NCBI RefSeq assembly: GCF_019711355.1
Contig: NZ_CP081297.1
Location: forward strand, 558,001 to 622,000
Reading direction: 5' to 3'
Source: Qipengyuania psychrotolerans
Lineage (GTDB): Bacteria > Pseudomonadota > Alphaproteobacteria > Sphingomonadales > Sphingomonadaceae
DNA: 64,000 bases
In this document: one piece after another, positions 9,183-20,886 of the stretch
Numbering within the stretch: position 1 is the stretch's first letter
Layout of the letters: each line of letters begins with the position of its first letter
Translations under genes and position numbers: made by a program
Notes under the pieces: generated by a model
The model's database searches: none
What the model was told of the DNA's origin: nothing
The model's input: only the letters and a program-made list of their open reading frames with translations

Positions 9183-9872
9183 TTAGCGGACGCGAGGGCC
9201 GCCAAATGGAAGGGGCGGAGGGGGACGGCGCGCACCGCGGGGTAGCTGTGCCTGATAAGCCCGGCCGCAATGTTCGACGCAATAGGGGAAGCCGGGGTTC
9301 ACGGCGGTGCCGCAGAAATGGAAATCCGGTTCGCCCGGGTGACCCATCGGCCAGCGGCAGACCTTGTCCGACAGGTCGAGCAGGCTGGTCTTGTCCGCAA
9401 TCGACGGATCGGGCTTGGCCGGGACAAGGCGGCGCGGCGGCGCCGGCGGAATGGGCGGCTGCTGGTCGCCGGGTCCCTGCCGCAGGAAGCCGCCCGGACC
9501 GACCGATACAATCTTCGGCAGGTCGGCGTTCTTGTTTGGCATCGGCTGCGACGGCGAATTGTCTGACCGGGCAGCAGGTGCGGCCGGTTTTGCCACAGGT
9601 GCAGGGGCTGGTGCCGGCGCGGGCCTTGCCGCCACTACGCGCGGTGCCGCCTTCTTGGGCGCGGGCTTCGGAGCGGGCGCAGCAGGTTTGACAGTCTTTT
9701 TCTTCTCGCCAGCCTTAACGGGCGAGGGGCGCGATTTCAGGCCAAGACGGTGCGCCTTGCCGATAACTGCGTTGCGGCTGACCCCGCCGAGTTCTTCGGC
9801 GATCTGGCTGGCGGTCGAGCCGCCTTCCCACATTTTCTTCAGCGTCGCGATCCGTTCGTCGGTCCAGCTCAT
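9183..9872 (-). CDS. gcrA: GcrA cell cycle regulator
   Basis: GcrA is an alphaproteobacterial DNA-binding protein that works with sigma-70 RNA polymerase at promoters methylated by CcrM. The N-terminal residues 1-45 (SWTDERIATLKKMW, then VSRNAVIGKAHRLGL) are the diagnostic helix-turn-helix. A long Ala/Pro/Lys-rich linker follows (about 50-150). The C-terminal block CRWPMGHPGEPDFHFC and GFPYCVEHC is the conserved Cys-containing sigma-interaction module. At 229 residues it is longer than the Caulobacter protein because of the linker. It is divergent from the ABC permease gene. Confidence 0.93.
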   Translation of the reverse strand: MSWTDERIATLKKMWEGGSTASQIAEELGGVSRNAVIGKAHRLGLKSRPSPVKAGEKKKTVKPAAPAPKPAPKKAAPRVVAARPAPAPAPAPVAKPAAPAARSDNSPSQPMPNKNADLPKIVSVGPGGFLRQGPGDQQPPIPPAPPRRLVPAKPDPSIADKTSLLDLSDKVCRWPMGHPGEPDFHFCGTAVNPGFPYCVEHCGRAYQAQLPRGARRPPPPLPFGGPRVR

Positions 9873-9943
9873 ACCTATTCCGTATTCCTTACATGGCCCG
9901 GCGCGGCTTGCCAGCCGGGATGCTTGGCCCTAGGCGCACGCCT

Positions 9944-10846
9944 ATGGCCGATCAAGTCCAACCCGCTTCTTCCGACATGCCGAATGGCGATGCCTCCTTC
10001 ACTGAAGAGAGTGCCGGAAAAAAAGGTCGTTTCCCCGAACGCGGTCAGCCGGTCATCACCGGGATCAACCGCGTGGGTCTGTGGAGTCTCTATATTAAGG
10101 AGGTTCGCCGGTTTCTCAAGGTCCAGACGCAGACGATTTGGGCTCCAGGCGTCTCAACCTTTCTCTTTCTGGTGATTTTCACCGTCGCATTGGGCCGCGA
10201 GGGCCGAGAAGTGCTGGGCGTAAATTTCGCCACCTTCGTTGCACCGGGCCTGATCGTGATGGGCATGATGCAAAATGCGTTTGCCAATTCCAGCTTCTCT
10301 CTGCTGTCGGGCAAGATCCAGGGCACGATCATCGACTTGCTCATGCCGCCGCTTTCCGAAGGCGAGTTGATGGGCGGTATCGTGGCCGCTGCCGTGACGC
10401 GGGCGATTTTCGTGGGCGGCGCCGTCGCACTTGCAATGGCCCTGTATCCGGGCGTCGAGTTGGGCATTGCGCATTGGTGGGCGGTAATATGGTTCGGCCT
10501 GATGGGCGCGACGATGCTGGCATTGCTCGGCCTTCTTGCATCGATCTGGTCGGAAAAATTCGACCACAATGCTGCTGTCAGCAATTTCGTGATTGCACCG
10601 CTCAGCCTGCTGTCGGGTACTTTCTACCTGATCGACAACCTGGCTCCGGCATTCCAGGCAATCAGCCGGGTAAATCCGTTTTTCTATGTGATCAGCGGCT
10701 TCCGATTCGGGTTCCTCGGACAAAGCGATATCGGTGATACCAACGCGGCTCTCGTAAACAGCGCGATCGGACTTGGCGTATTCAATCTGGTCCTGGCATT
10801 CATCGTTTACCGGGTGCTGAAGTCAGGATGGAAAATCCGCAGCTAG
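9944..10846 (+). CDS. ABC-2 type transporter permease
   Basis: A 300-residue protein with about six membrane helices in the pattern of ABC-2 exporters (drug, polysaccharide or lipid export). The conserved ABC-2 block is around LSLLSGTFYLIDNLAPAFQAISRVNPFFYVISGFR, read here as LSGTFYLID and NPFFYVI. No ATPase gene is next to it, so the partner must lie elsewhere. Start choice is uncertain: ATGs at 9893, 9944 and 9977 are all in frame; 9944 avoids crowding the divergent gcrA start and keeps a short hydrophilic N-terminus. Confidence 0.85.
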   Translation: MADQVQPASSDMPNGDASFTEESAGKKGRFPERGQPVITGINRVGLWSLYIKEVRRFLKVQTQTIWAPGVSTFLFLVIFTVALGREGREVLGVNFATFVAPGLIVMGMMQNAFANSSFSLLSGKIQGTIIDLLMPPLSEGELMGGIVAAAVTRAIFVGGAVALAMALYPGVELGIAHWWAVIWFGLMGATMLALLGLLASIWSEKFDHNAAVSNFVIAPLSLLSGTFYLIDNLAPAFQAISRVNPFFYVISGFRFGFLGQSDIGDTNAALVNSAIGLGVFNLVLAFIVYRVLKSGWKIRS

Positions 10847-10927
10847 CCTGCGGGCTTTTGGCGAACTGTGGCCTGCCGAGCGCTGCTTGAGCTTTGCCAA
10901 CTCGGAATACGCGGCTAGGCCGATTGC

Positions 10928-12025
10928 ATGAGTGAGCAGACGCTCCTTCTCGTGGGCGCGGGCCACGCACATCTCGGTGCCATCGACGACGTCCGGCAAA
11001 ATGGTGCGCCATGTAGCCGAATTGTCCTGATCGAACCGCGCGAGGCCATGCACTATTCCGGCATGGTCCCCGGATGGCTGGCGGGGGAGTACCGCGCCAG
11101 CGAGGCGATGATCCCGCTGCAGCCGTTGGTTGAGCAATGCGGCCTCGAATGGCACAAGGCCGCAGCGACCGGGATCGACGCAGCAAACCGCGTCATTCAC
11201 CTCGATACCGGCGAAGAACTGAACTTCGACATCTGTTCCATCGCCATCGGCGGCTCTGGCCGAGCGGCCCGAATTTTGGGCAGGGATGACCGCCTGCTCG
11301 ACATCAGGCCCATCGACCGCTTCGTCGACAAATGGCGGGACTTGCGTGACGGCGACGCACCGCCGCGCAGGATTGTGGTTGTTGGCGGAGGTGCCGGCGG
11401 CGTCGAACTTGCTTTCGGTTTCGCCAATGCGCCGCTTGACCGGCCGTCAAAGGTCCTCATCGTCACGGGGAAGGGCGGCTTGTTGCCTGACCACGAACCA
11501 GCAGTGCGCCGCAAAACGAGGCGCGAATTAAAAGCGCAGGGCGTCACTATCCTCGAGGAAGATGCCCGGATCGAGGCTGGAGAGTTAAGAGCCGCTGAAA
11601 GATCGCTGGAACCGCTCGATCTGATTGTAGCAGCAATCGGCAGCGCCGCCGCCGAGTGGCCAAAAGCGAGCGGACTGCCAGTCGACCAGCAGGGTTTCAT
11701 CGAGGTCGACGAACACCAGCGCGTGCTAGGCCTCCCCCACGTATTCGCCGCGGGTGATACGGCCAGTAGGATGGACCGGGACCTGCCGCATTCCGGTGTT
11801 CATGCCGTTTACGCCGGACCGGTGCTCGCCCGGAACTTGAGAGCGGCGCTGGCCGGAAAGCCGGTACGAGGCACCTATTTGGGGCGCGGCATGAACTTCT
11901 ACCTGCTGAATACATGCCGCGGCGAGGCGATCCTCAGCTATGGACCATTCGCCCTCAAGGGGCGCTGGCTTCGCAGGCTCAAGGACTGGCTCGACCGGCG
12001 GTGGATCGACCGGTTTAGTCGTTGA
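10928..12025 (+). CDS. FAD-dependent pyridine nucleotide-disulfide oxidoreductase
   Basis: A 365-residue flavoprotein of the NDH-2-like / SelD-fusion oxidoreductase group. LLVGAGHAHL at the N-terminus is the FAD dinucleotide fold, HYSGMVPGWLAG is a block typical of this subgroup, VVVGGGAGGVELAFGF near residue 155 is the NAD(P)H fold, and VFAAGDTASR binds the flavin near the C-terminus. There is no redox-active CxxxxC disulfide. In related proteins the domain is fused to selenide-water dikinase; here it stands alone. Electron acceptor unknown. Its 3' end overlaps the convergent DUF1499 gene by 11 bases. Confidence 0.82.
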   Translation: MSEQTLLLVGAGHAHLGAIDDVRQNGAPCSRIVLIEPREAMHYSGMVPGWLAGEYRASEAMIPLQPLVEQCGLEWHKAAATGIDAANRVIHLDTGEELNFDICSIAIGGSGRAARILGRDDRLLDIRPIDRFVDKWRDLRDGDAPPRRIVVVGGGAGGVELAFGFANAPLDRPSKVLIVTGKGGLLPDHEPAVRRKTRRELKAQGVTILEEDARIEAGELRAAERSLEPLDLIVAAIGSAAAEWPKASGLPVDQQGFIEVDEHQRVLGLPHVFAAGDTASRMDRDLPHSGVHAVYAGPVLARNLRAALAGKPVRGTYLGRGMNFYLLNTCRGEAILSYGPFALKGRWLRRLKDWLDRRWIDRFSR

Positions 12026-12809
12026 GGCGCAGTTCGATAGCCTCGGACAGCTTCCTTAGACGCGCAGCGTTATAGCCAAGGTCCGACAGACCAACCCGGC
12101 TGACCGAACGCAGATCGATCTCGCCATCTCCCACGCGCGCCACCACGTCGTCTTTGAACCCGAACAGGAATGTCTCTGCGACGCCTTCGACGCGGCCGCC
12201 CTCGACATCGCTGGTCACGTCTTTGAGGCCGATGTCTTCCATCGCCAGCGCAACGGCAACCATCGCGTCGCTCTGCTCGCCGGAATAGGGGATCGAGGCG
12301 AGGTCTGGATAGCTGGCGGCGATCACATCGGCATGGGACTGCGTGGCCAGATCTTCGCCTGCCAATGATTCCTTCCAGGGCTCAAGCTCGCCAAGAGGTG
12401 TCCCGTAATCATTGAGCGCATTCGCCTGGAGCTGCGCCCGTTTTTCCATCGTCCACGAGGTAAACTCTGGCGGATCAAGTACGTCGGTCGCCACATCATG
12501 AATGGGCGGCACGCTTTCGGCCGTCGAGCGGACGTTTGCAAGGCCAGCCATCAGGGCTGCCGGAATTGCCAGTGCGATAACCGGTTTCCACCACTCGCCG
12601 CGTGGTCCCTTCCAGAGGACCACGACAAGCGCGATCACGGCGACGAGTGCGACAATCCCGATCAGGATCGGCCCCCAGGCCGTCACCATCATGCCGAGTG
12701 CGAAACGCCAGTCGATCATTCCGAATTTGGGTCCGAAGACTGCTGCGACAAACCATAAAACAAGTGCCAGCGCCAACCACAGCGCGATCCTAGGTAGCTT
12801 CGCAATCAT
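12015..12809 (-). CDS. DUF1499 membrane protein
   Basis: The 264-residue protein has three hydrophobic segments in its first 100 residues, followed by a soluble domain that matches DUF1499: PPIHDVATDVLDPPEF at its start and SRVGLSDLGYNAARLRKL at its end. The function of DUF1499 is not known. I chose the ATG at 12809, which follows GGGAGAA and starts a typical membrane segment; the frame stays open upstream to 12944 into the queF gene, which is implausible. It lies 13 bases downstream of queF on the same strand and may be co-transcribed. Confidence 0.78.
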   Translation of the reverse strand: MIAKLPRIALWLALALVLWFVAAVFGPKFGMIDWRFALGMMVTAWGPILIGIVALVAVIALVVVLWKGPRGEWWKPVIALAIPAALMAGLANVRSTAESVPPIHDVATDVLDPPEFTSWTMEKRAQLQANALNDYGTPLGELEPWKESLAGEDLATQSHADVIAASYPDLASIPYSGEQSDAMVAVALAMEDIGLKDVTSDVEGGRVEGVAETFLFGFKDDVVARVGDGEIDLRSVSRVGLSDLGYNAARLRKLSEAIELRLND

Positions 12810-12822
12810 CGGAAATTCTCCC

Positions 12823-13281
12823 TTATCCGCGGCCACGATAGGACGAGACGCCCTGATCGGGAAGCCACAAGGCTTCGGGCGGGGCACCGCTCTGCCAGAA
12901 TACGTCAATCGGGATGCCGCCGCGCGGATACCAGTATCCGCCAATTCGCAGCCATTTGGGCTTCATTTCATCGAACAGGCGCTGACCGATGCCGACCGTA
13001 ACATCTTCGTGGAAGCCGTCGTGATTGCGGAACGAGCCGAGGAAAAGCTTCAGGCTCTTCGATTCGACTATTGTCTCGCCTGGAGCATAGTCGATCACGA
13101 GATGCGCAAAGTCCGGCTGACCGGTTACCGGGCATAGAGACGTGAACTCGGGCGCGGCAAACCGCACGAGGTATAAAGCGCCCGCGCGCGGATTGGGCAC
13201 GTAGTCGAGTTCGGCCTCTTCCGGAGAGGATGGGAGGCGGCTGTTCTCGCCGAGGAATTTGGGTGTCGGTGTGTCGCTCAT
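12823..13281 (-). CDS. queF: NADPH-dependent 7-cyano-7-deazaguanine reductase QueF
   Basis: QueF reduces preQ0 to preQ1, the last step before the modified base is put into tRNA in queuosine synthesis. [13 protein letters not shown] holds the catalytic cysteine, [15 protein letters not shown] binds NADPH, and GFHE carries the conserved acid. The 152-residue size fits the short, unimodular type of enzyme. The ATG at 13281 (MSDTPTP) looks best; another in-frame ATG is at 13290. The gene is divergent from the 375-residue secreted/membrane protein gene. Confidence 0.93.
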   Translation of the reverse strand: MSDTPTPKFLGENSRLPSSPEEAELDYVPNPRAGALYLVRFAAPEFTSLCPVTGQPDFAHLVIDYAPGETIVESKSLKLFLGSFRNHDGFHEDVTVGIGQRLFDEMKPKWLRIGGYWYPRGGIPIDVFWQSGAPPEALWLPDQGVSSYRGRG

Positions 13282-13384
13282 GCCGCGCATCTGCCGTGAA
13301 TGGCACTTCGGCGCAAGGCAGGGCTTGGAAGCGGCGTCTTCACCGCCTATTCAGCGCGCCTCCCCGACCAGATCGACCTGCCCC

Positions 13385-14512
13385 ATGATTCCGCGTATTT
13401 CTCTTCCCCTCGTTGCACTCGTCCTGTCTGCGCCCGCAACCCTTGCGGCGCAGAGCGCGCAGGATTTCCAGCTTCCGCCTGCACCCACTCCGACGCCGAG
13501 CGCGAATGTTCAGGGTCCCACCGATGTAGAGGGCGGAGCTGTCCCTGTACGGCCGCGCGCAATACCGACCGAAACGCCGACCCCGACCGCAACGGTTGCG
13601 CCGACTCCGGTGCCTACAATCACACCGTCCCCAATTTTCGAGGCGGAGCCGTCGCCGAATCCGGCTGCCCGCACCGCGCCTGCCCCCGCGCGGGGATCGG
13701 CAGCGGCAACCGCTCCGATCCGCGATTCGGGACCGGCCCCATCGCCTGAGCAGGGCGCACCAGCATCACTGCCGGCCGAAGATGGCGTTCAACCTACTGC
13801 GACAGTGCCGCCGATTGAACCAATTGCTCCCGGCGATCCCGAGGTTGCAGGCGAAGCACCGGCTCCGGCTAATGACTTCTCCCTTTGGATTGCCGGCGCT
13901 CTTGGCTTGCTTGCCGCTCTTGGCGCGCTGTTCTTCTTTTGGCGCCGAAGCCGGACGAATGCCGAGCCGCCGAAAATCGAACGACCGACAGTTGCGCGCC
14001 GCGAGGAAGCTCCCGCAACGCCCGTCGCAGCCGGCGCGGATCGCGGGGTTCGGATCAGTGCGGACGCCATCAAGCTGACACGCTCGTTTGCGAACGCGAC
14101 CCTCGATTACCGTGTGACGCTGATCAACCGGACGACCGCCGCGTTAAGCGGTGTTTCCCTGGCGGCGGACATGGTTTCAGCGCACGGCGATCTGCCCATG
14201 GAGCAACAGGTTGCAACAGCGGACCAGGCGCTCGAGCAGCGCCACATGTTCGACCGCATCGCACCGGGACAAAGCGTAAGGTACGAGGGCAAGATTATCC
14301 TTCCGCTCGGGCAGGCGCGTGTCATCCGGCAGGGTCAACTGGCCTTGCTGGTGCCGCTGCTCCGCCTGAAGCTCGAAGGAGCCGGTGACGAGGCAATCAT
14401 CCGCACCTTCGTGGTGGGTCAGGGCACTGGCGACGGCGGCCGCGTCGCACCGTTCCGGCTCGACGAGGGTCCGCGTACCTGGTCGCCCATTGCTGCCCGC
14501 GCGCTCGACTGA
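13385..14512 (+). CDS. Signal-peptide protein with Pro/Thr-rich region and one membrane helix
   Basis: I do not recognise a named family. The 375-residue protein begins with a Sec signal peptide ending near TLAAQSAQ. Residues 30-185 are rich in Pro, Thr, Ala and Glu (TPTPTATVAPTP and similar), like an extended surface or periplasmic linker. One helix (WIAGALGLLAALGALFFFW) near residue 195 is followed by RRSR, which places the C-terminal 150 residues in the cytoplasm. That part (GVRISADAIKLTRSFANATLDYR and on) looks like a beta-sandwich. The start chosen is the ATG that begins the signal peptide. It may share a promoter with sseA, 37 bases downstream. Confidence 0.7.
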   Translation: MIPRISLPLVALVLSAPATLAAQSAQDFQLPPAPTPTPSANVQGPTDVEGGAVPVRPRAIPTETPTPTATVAPTPVPTITPSPIFEAEPSPNPAARTAPAPARGSAAATAPIRDSGPAPSPEQGAPASLPAEDGVQPTATVPPIEPIAPGDPEVAGEAPAPANDFSLWIAGALGLLAALGALFFFWRRSRTNAEPPKIERPTVARREEAPATPVAAGADRGVRISADAIKLTRSFANATLDYRVTLINRTTAALSGVSLAADMVSAHGDLPMEQQVATADQALEQRHMFDRIAPGQSVRYEGKIILPLGQARVIRQGQLALLVPLLRLKLEGAGDEAIIRTFVVGQGTGDGGRVAPFRLDEGPRTWSPIAARALD

Positions 14513-14549
14513 CATCGACACCGGCGAACCTCCGCGCTAGCACACGGGG

Positions 14550-15383
14550 ATGGACAAACTGGTTTCGACCGAATGGGTTGCCGCCCGCATCGGCGCAGAC
14601 GATCTCGTCATTCTCGATGCAACCATGCATTTGCCCGAGAGCGGGCGCGATGCAGCCGCAGAGTATGAAGAACGACACCTGCCCGGTGCCCGCTTCCTGG
14701 ACCTGGCAAGCTTTGTGGACGCCGGATCCAAGGTTCCCAAGGCGATACCGACGCCTGAACAATTTGCCGAACGCATGGCTGCGCTTGGTATTGCGCGAGG
14801 CAGCAGGATTGTCCTCTACGATGACAGCCAGATCAGAAGCGCCGCCCGCGCATGGTTCTTGTTCGATCATGCGGGCGAGCCGAATGTGGCCATCATGGAT
14901 GGCGGCCTTGCGAAATGGCAGTCGGAAGGGCGCGCGCTGGATACTGGCAACGCTGGCGTCTCGCCGCGCGGCTACCCGGAACCGCATATGCGCCGCGAAG
15001 TGCGGGACAAGCAGGCCATGCTCGCCAACATCGATGCAGCGGACATGCAGGTCATCGACGCCCGCGACGCAGCGCGGTTCGCGGGTGAGGAGGGTAGCGG
15101 CTCCGAAGGGCACATTCCTGGTGCAGCAAATGTCCCGTTCGGGATGCTGCTCAAGGAAGATGGCACATACCGTCCGGCAGAAGAAATCCGCGCTACGTTC
15201 GAGGCTGCGGGCGTCGATCTGGATCGGCCAATCGTCACCAGCTGCAATAGCGGCATGACCGCATGCGTCCTGTTGTTCGGGCTGGAATTGGCAGGTGCAC
15301 AAAACGTAGCGCTCTATGATGGCAGCTGGCTGGATTGGGGTGCTGATCCTGCGACGCCGAAGGAAAGCGGAGGGGCGCGCTGA
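14550..15383 (+). CDS. sseA: Sulfurtransferase, 3-mercaptopyruvate sulfurtransferase type
   Basis: A 277-residue protein with two rhodanese domains, the N-terminal one inactive and the C-terminal one holding the catalytic cysteine. The active loop reads TSCNSGMTA, where most mercaptopyruvate sulfurtransferases have CGSGVTA and thiosulfate sulfurtransferases CRxGVTA, so the substrate preference is not settled. GHIPGAANVPF and WLDWG are other family blocks. The gene is followed after two bases by metC and then mscS, suggesting a sulfur-amino-acid operon. Confidence 0.88.
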   Translation: MDKLVSTEWVAARIGADDLVILDATMHLPESGRDAAAEYEERHLPGARFLDLASFVDAGSKVPKAIPTPEQFAERMAALGIARGSRIVLYDDSQIRSAARAWFLFDHAGEPNVAIMDGGLAKWQSEGRALDTGNAGVSPRGYPEPHMRREVRDKQAMLANIDAADMQVIDARDAARFAGEEGSGSEGHIPGAANVPFGMLLKEDGTYRPAEEIRATFEAAGVDLDRPIVTSCNSGMTACVLLFGLELAGAQNVALYDGSWLDWGADPATPKESGGAR

Positions 15384-15385
15384 TC

Positions 15386-16597
15386 ATGGCGGGGGGCAAG
15401 GACAAGCAGGTCGGCGATGGTACGCGGCTGGTCACCACAGGCCGCAGGGGTGACTTCGCTGATACGGTGGTCAATCCGCCCGTCTGGCGAGCGAGCACGC
15501 ATCTTTACCCTGATTGCGCCACATTGCGGGCAGGCACCAAGGCCAACGAAGACGGTGCATTCTTCTATGGCCGCCGCGGTGCGCCGACGCAGTGGGCGCT
15601 TTGCGATGCCCTGACGGAACTGGAGCCGGGAGCTGCAGGCACTGTCCTGTATCCCAGCGGACTGGCGGCAATCGTTGGCGCCCTCATGGCAGTGTTGAAG
15701 GCAGGGGATGTGCTGCTTGTTGCCGACAACGCCTATGACCCGACCCGCAACACGGCCATGGGTCTGCTGAAACGCTACGGCGTCGAGCACCGGTTTTTCG
15801 ATCCGCTCGATCTCGGTAGCTTTGCCGACGTGTTTTGCGAGAAGACCAAGGCAGTGATGCTGGAAAACCCCGGCAGCCTGACCATGGAAATGTGCGATAT
15901 TCCCGCGCTGGCGAAGATTGCCAGAGATCACGGCGCGGTGAGCCTTGTGGACAATACCTGGGCGACTTCGCTCGGTTTTCATGCGCTTGAGCATGGGTGC
16001 GACATCACGATTACCGCGCTGACCAAGCATATCGGCGGGCATTCAGACCTGATGATGGGCGCGGCCAGCGCTGGCGAGCGGTGGTATCGCCGACTGCGCC
16101 TCACCGCCCAGCAGCTCGGCCACGTGGTTTCACCGGACGATGCCGCTCTCGCCCTGCGCGGCCTCAGGACGATGGGGGTACGCCTGCAGCGCGAAACGGC
16201 GAGCGCGCTTGCCACTGCCCGGTGGCTGGATGCACGGGACGATGTTGCACACGTCCTTTACCCCGTTCTGCCGGGCTCGCCTGGGCATACCCTGTGGCAG
16301 CGAGACTTCACCGGAGGGTGCGGCCTGTTCAGCTTCGTGCTCAGAAACCGCGATGACGCGGCGCGCTGCCGATTGATCGATGCGCTCGACCTGTTCGGCA
16401 TCGGATACAGCTGGGGCGGGTTTGAAAGCCTGGCGCTGCCATTCGATGTTCCCGGAGTGCGCCAGAAGATGGATTGGCCCAAAAAGGGCTGGGGGCTTGG
16501 CGATGACTGCGGAATTCGCCTATCGATTGGTCTGGAAGACGCAGATGACCTGATCGCGGACCTCGAATCCGCATTTGCCGTCATGGATGAAGGATAA
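15386..16597 (+). CDS. metC: Cystathionine beta-lyase
   Basis: A 403-residue PLP enzyme of the Cys/Met metabolism family; MetC cleaves cystathionine to homocysteine, ammonia and pyruvate. The PLP lysine is in ALTKHIGGHSDLMMGA, with LVDNTWATS upstream as the cofactor-contact strand. The N-terminus (RGDFADTVVNPPVWRASTH) and the FGIGYSWGGFESL block are those of the beta-lyase branch rather than of gamma-synthase or gamma-lyase. It begins two bases after the sseA stop and ends two bases before the next start, so the three genes form a tight operon. Confidence 0.92.
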   Translation: MAGGKDKQVGDGTRLVTTGRRGDFADTVVNPPVWRASTHLYPDCATLRAGTKANEDGAFFYGRRGAPTQWALCDALTELEPGAAGTVLYPSGLAAIVGALMAVLKAGDVLLVADNAYDPTRNTAMGLLKRYGVEHRFFDPLDLGSFADVFCEKTKAVMLENPGSLTMEMCDIPALAKIARDHGAVSLVDNTWATSLGFHALEHGCDITITALTKHIGGHSDLMMGAASAGERWYRRLRLTAQQLGHVVSPDDAALALRGLRTMGVRLQRETASALATARWLDARDDVAHVLYPVLPGSPGHTLWQRDFTGGCGLFSFVLRNRDDAARCRLIDALDLFGIGYSWGGFESLALPFDVPGVRQKMDWPKKGWGLGDDCGIRLSIGLEDADDLIADLESAFAVMDEG

Positions 16598-16599
16598 AC

Positions 16600-17667
16600 G
16601 TGCAGGGCGAAACTCCACCCGCAAGCGGCGATGCCGCACAGGTTGAACCGGTCGAACAGGCATGGTCGCTGGCCGAGCCTGCTCCAGAAGAGGCTGCGGT
16701 TGCAGCGTCCGAGGGCATCAGGGAGGCCGTGAGCGAAAAAAGCGAGACCGTGGGGTCGATCGTCGACACGCTCGATTCCCTCGCGCTGAGTTTCGGCGAC
16801 ATGCGGGTGTCCGTGTTCGATGTGCTGATTGTCATCGTGATTCTGTTCGGCGTAATCGCCTTTGCGTGGTTCTCCAGCAAACTGTCGCGCCGCATGGTTC
16901 GGCGCGTTCATCGCCTCGACGATACGCAGCAATTGCTGGTCGAGAAGATCATCACGATCGCGATCTGGGCAGCGGCATTCTTTCTCGGCATTGATTTGCT
17001 GGGGATCGACCTGACGGCATTGGCAGTATTCTCCGGCGCCTTCGGTCTTGCCATCGGTTTCGGTCTGCAAAAGACGTTCGGTAACCTGATTGCCGGGATC
17101 ATCCTGTTGATGGACAAATCGATCAAGCCGGGCGACGTCATTGCTGTGACCGACATGGCGGGTAACGAAAGCTTCGGCCAAATCCGCAAGATCGGCGTGC
17201 GCGCAGTGTCCGTGACCACCCGTGACCAGCGCGAATACCTGATCCCGAACGAAAACCTGATGATCAACCAGGTCGAAAACTGGTCGTATTCATCGAAAAA
17301 CGTCCGTGTGCAGGTGCCGGTTGGCGTAAGCTACGATTCCGACATGAAGCTGGCCGAAGAGCTGATGCTCGAAGCTGCGCGCGCCTGCGATCGCATCCTG
17401 AAGGCACCGCCTCCGACTGTCTGGATGAGCGAATATGGCGATAATTCCGTCAACTTCGTGATCCACTGCTGGATCAAGGACCCCGAAGACGGCGTCGGCA
17501 ATATCCGCAGCATGGTCCTGAAAAAGCTGTGGTGGCTGTTCAAGGACAATGGCATCGAGATCCCGTTCCCGCAGCGCGATCTCCATATCCGGTCGAGCGA
17601 CCAGCTCGACAAACTGCTCTCCATGATGGCCAAAGGCGGCGACCGCGCGCAGGTTACAAAAGAATAG
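16600..17667 (+). CDS. Small-conductance mechanosensitive channel (MscS family)
   Basis: A 355-residue channel protein. A soluble acidic N-terminus of about 65 residues precedes three membrane helices. The pore helix region GLAIGFGLQKTFGNLIAG and the beta-domain block YLIPNENLMINQVENWS are diagnostic of MscS. Such channels open on membrane tension and relieve hypo-osmotic stress. The start is a GTG two bases after metC, so translation is likely coupled; no ATG in the first 60 codons fits better. The long acidic N-terminal tail is unusual for the short MscS type. Confidence 0.9.
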   Translation: MQGETPPASGDAAQVEPVEQAWSLAEPAPEEAAVAASEGIREAVSEKSETVGSIVDTLDSLALSFGDMRVSVFDVLIVIVILFGVIAFAWFSSKLSRRMVRRVHRLDDTQQLLVEKIITIAIWAAAFFLGIDLLGIDLTALAVFSGAFGLAIGFGLQKTFGNLIAGIILLMDKSIKPGDVIAVTDMAGNESFGQIRKIGVRAVSVTTRDQREYLIPNENLMINQVENWSYSSKNVRVQVPVGVSYDSDMKLAEELMLEAARACDRILKAPPPTVWMSEYGDNSVNFVIHCWIKDPEDGVGNIRSMVLKKLWWLFKDNGIEIPFPQRDLHIRSSDQLDKLLSMMAKGGDRAQVTKE

Positions 17668-17764
17668 ATTGCCACCGGGACAGCGTGGATTTCAAAATCT
17701 ACGCTACCTGCCCGCGCATTCATTCTGATTGGTCCCCGCAAGCAATGCGGCGCATCTTGGCGTC

Positions 17765-18519
<755 letters not shown>

Positions 18520-18523
<4 letters not shown>

Positions 18524-18815
18524 GGCTTCTCACCGGAAATGACCTTAAGACCGGTGCTGTCACCTGGTGGACCGGCAACGACTGGTCGCTCCATGTCGAA
18601 GACGCCGCCGATGTTTCGGGTAGCGAAGAAGAGATAGCTCGCCGCGAGGAATCGGCCCGCCGTGTCAACGCACCCTACGCTATCGATGCCTCACTGGAAG
18701 ATGGCACACCGCGCCCCTCGCATATCAAGGACCGCGTTCGCGCACTGGGCCCCACGGTGCGCCCGGACCTGACCCTCAAACCCGCCGATCCCGATATCGG
18801 CAACTGGGTGATCTG

Positions 18816-18816
<1 letters not shown>
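18520..18816 (+). CDS. DUF2849 protein
   Basis: A 98-residue protein of the DUF2849 family, which in alphaproteobacteria sits almost always between cobA and the sulfite reductase gene. The N-terminal part (RLLTGNDLKTGAVTWWTG) is a short beta-sheet module; the C-terminal part reads HIKDRVRALGPTVRPDL. Function is unproven; the context points to sulfite reduction. The start overlaps the cobA stop (ATGA) and its own stop overlaps the cysI start, so all are translated from one message. Confidence 0.85.
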
Positions 18817-20439
<1,623 letters not shown>

Positions 20440-20447
<8 letters not shown>

Positions 20448-20886
20448 CTTCGTTTCCGCCACAGACACGCTGATCCGCTACCGCGATGACGAAACGGTCG
20501 ATCACGGGGCCGTGACCGTTGATTCCTTTCTGGATCAATCCAACGCGAATGCAGTGCGCGTGGAGCCGGGCGATGATGCGCGCGAGTTGATCCCGCACTT
20601 GTCGCGCCTCTCGCTTGTCGAGGTGAACTTCCCGGCATTCGGCGACGGGCGAGGGTATTCCTCCGCACGTATGCTCCGCGAAGCTGGATACGAAGGCGAA
20701 CTGCGCGCTGTGGGCGATGTGCTGGTCGACCAAATTGCCTATATGCGGCGGTGCGGTTTCGATGCCTTCGAGCCTGATGCGGCGCTGGATAAGGATGATC
20801 TGGCAGCAGCCTTGGCGCGGTGGCCCGAAGTCTATCAACCCGCCGCCGACAGCCGGAAGCCGATCTGGGCCAAACGTCACGCATGA
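20440..20886 (+). CDS. DUF934 protein
   Basis: A 148-residue member of DUF934, a family of unknown function found next to sulfite reductase and CysH in proteobacteria. The core block is LSLVEVNFPAFGDGRGYSSA followed by LREAGYEGELRAVGDVLVDQ. It has been proposed to be an accessory or electron-transfer adaptor for the reductase, but that is not shown by sequence. It overlaps cysI by eight bases and cysH by four. Confidence 0.87.
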
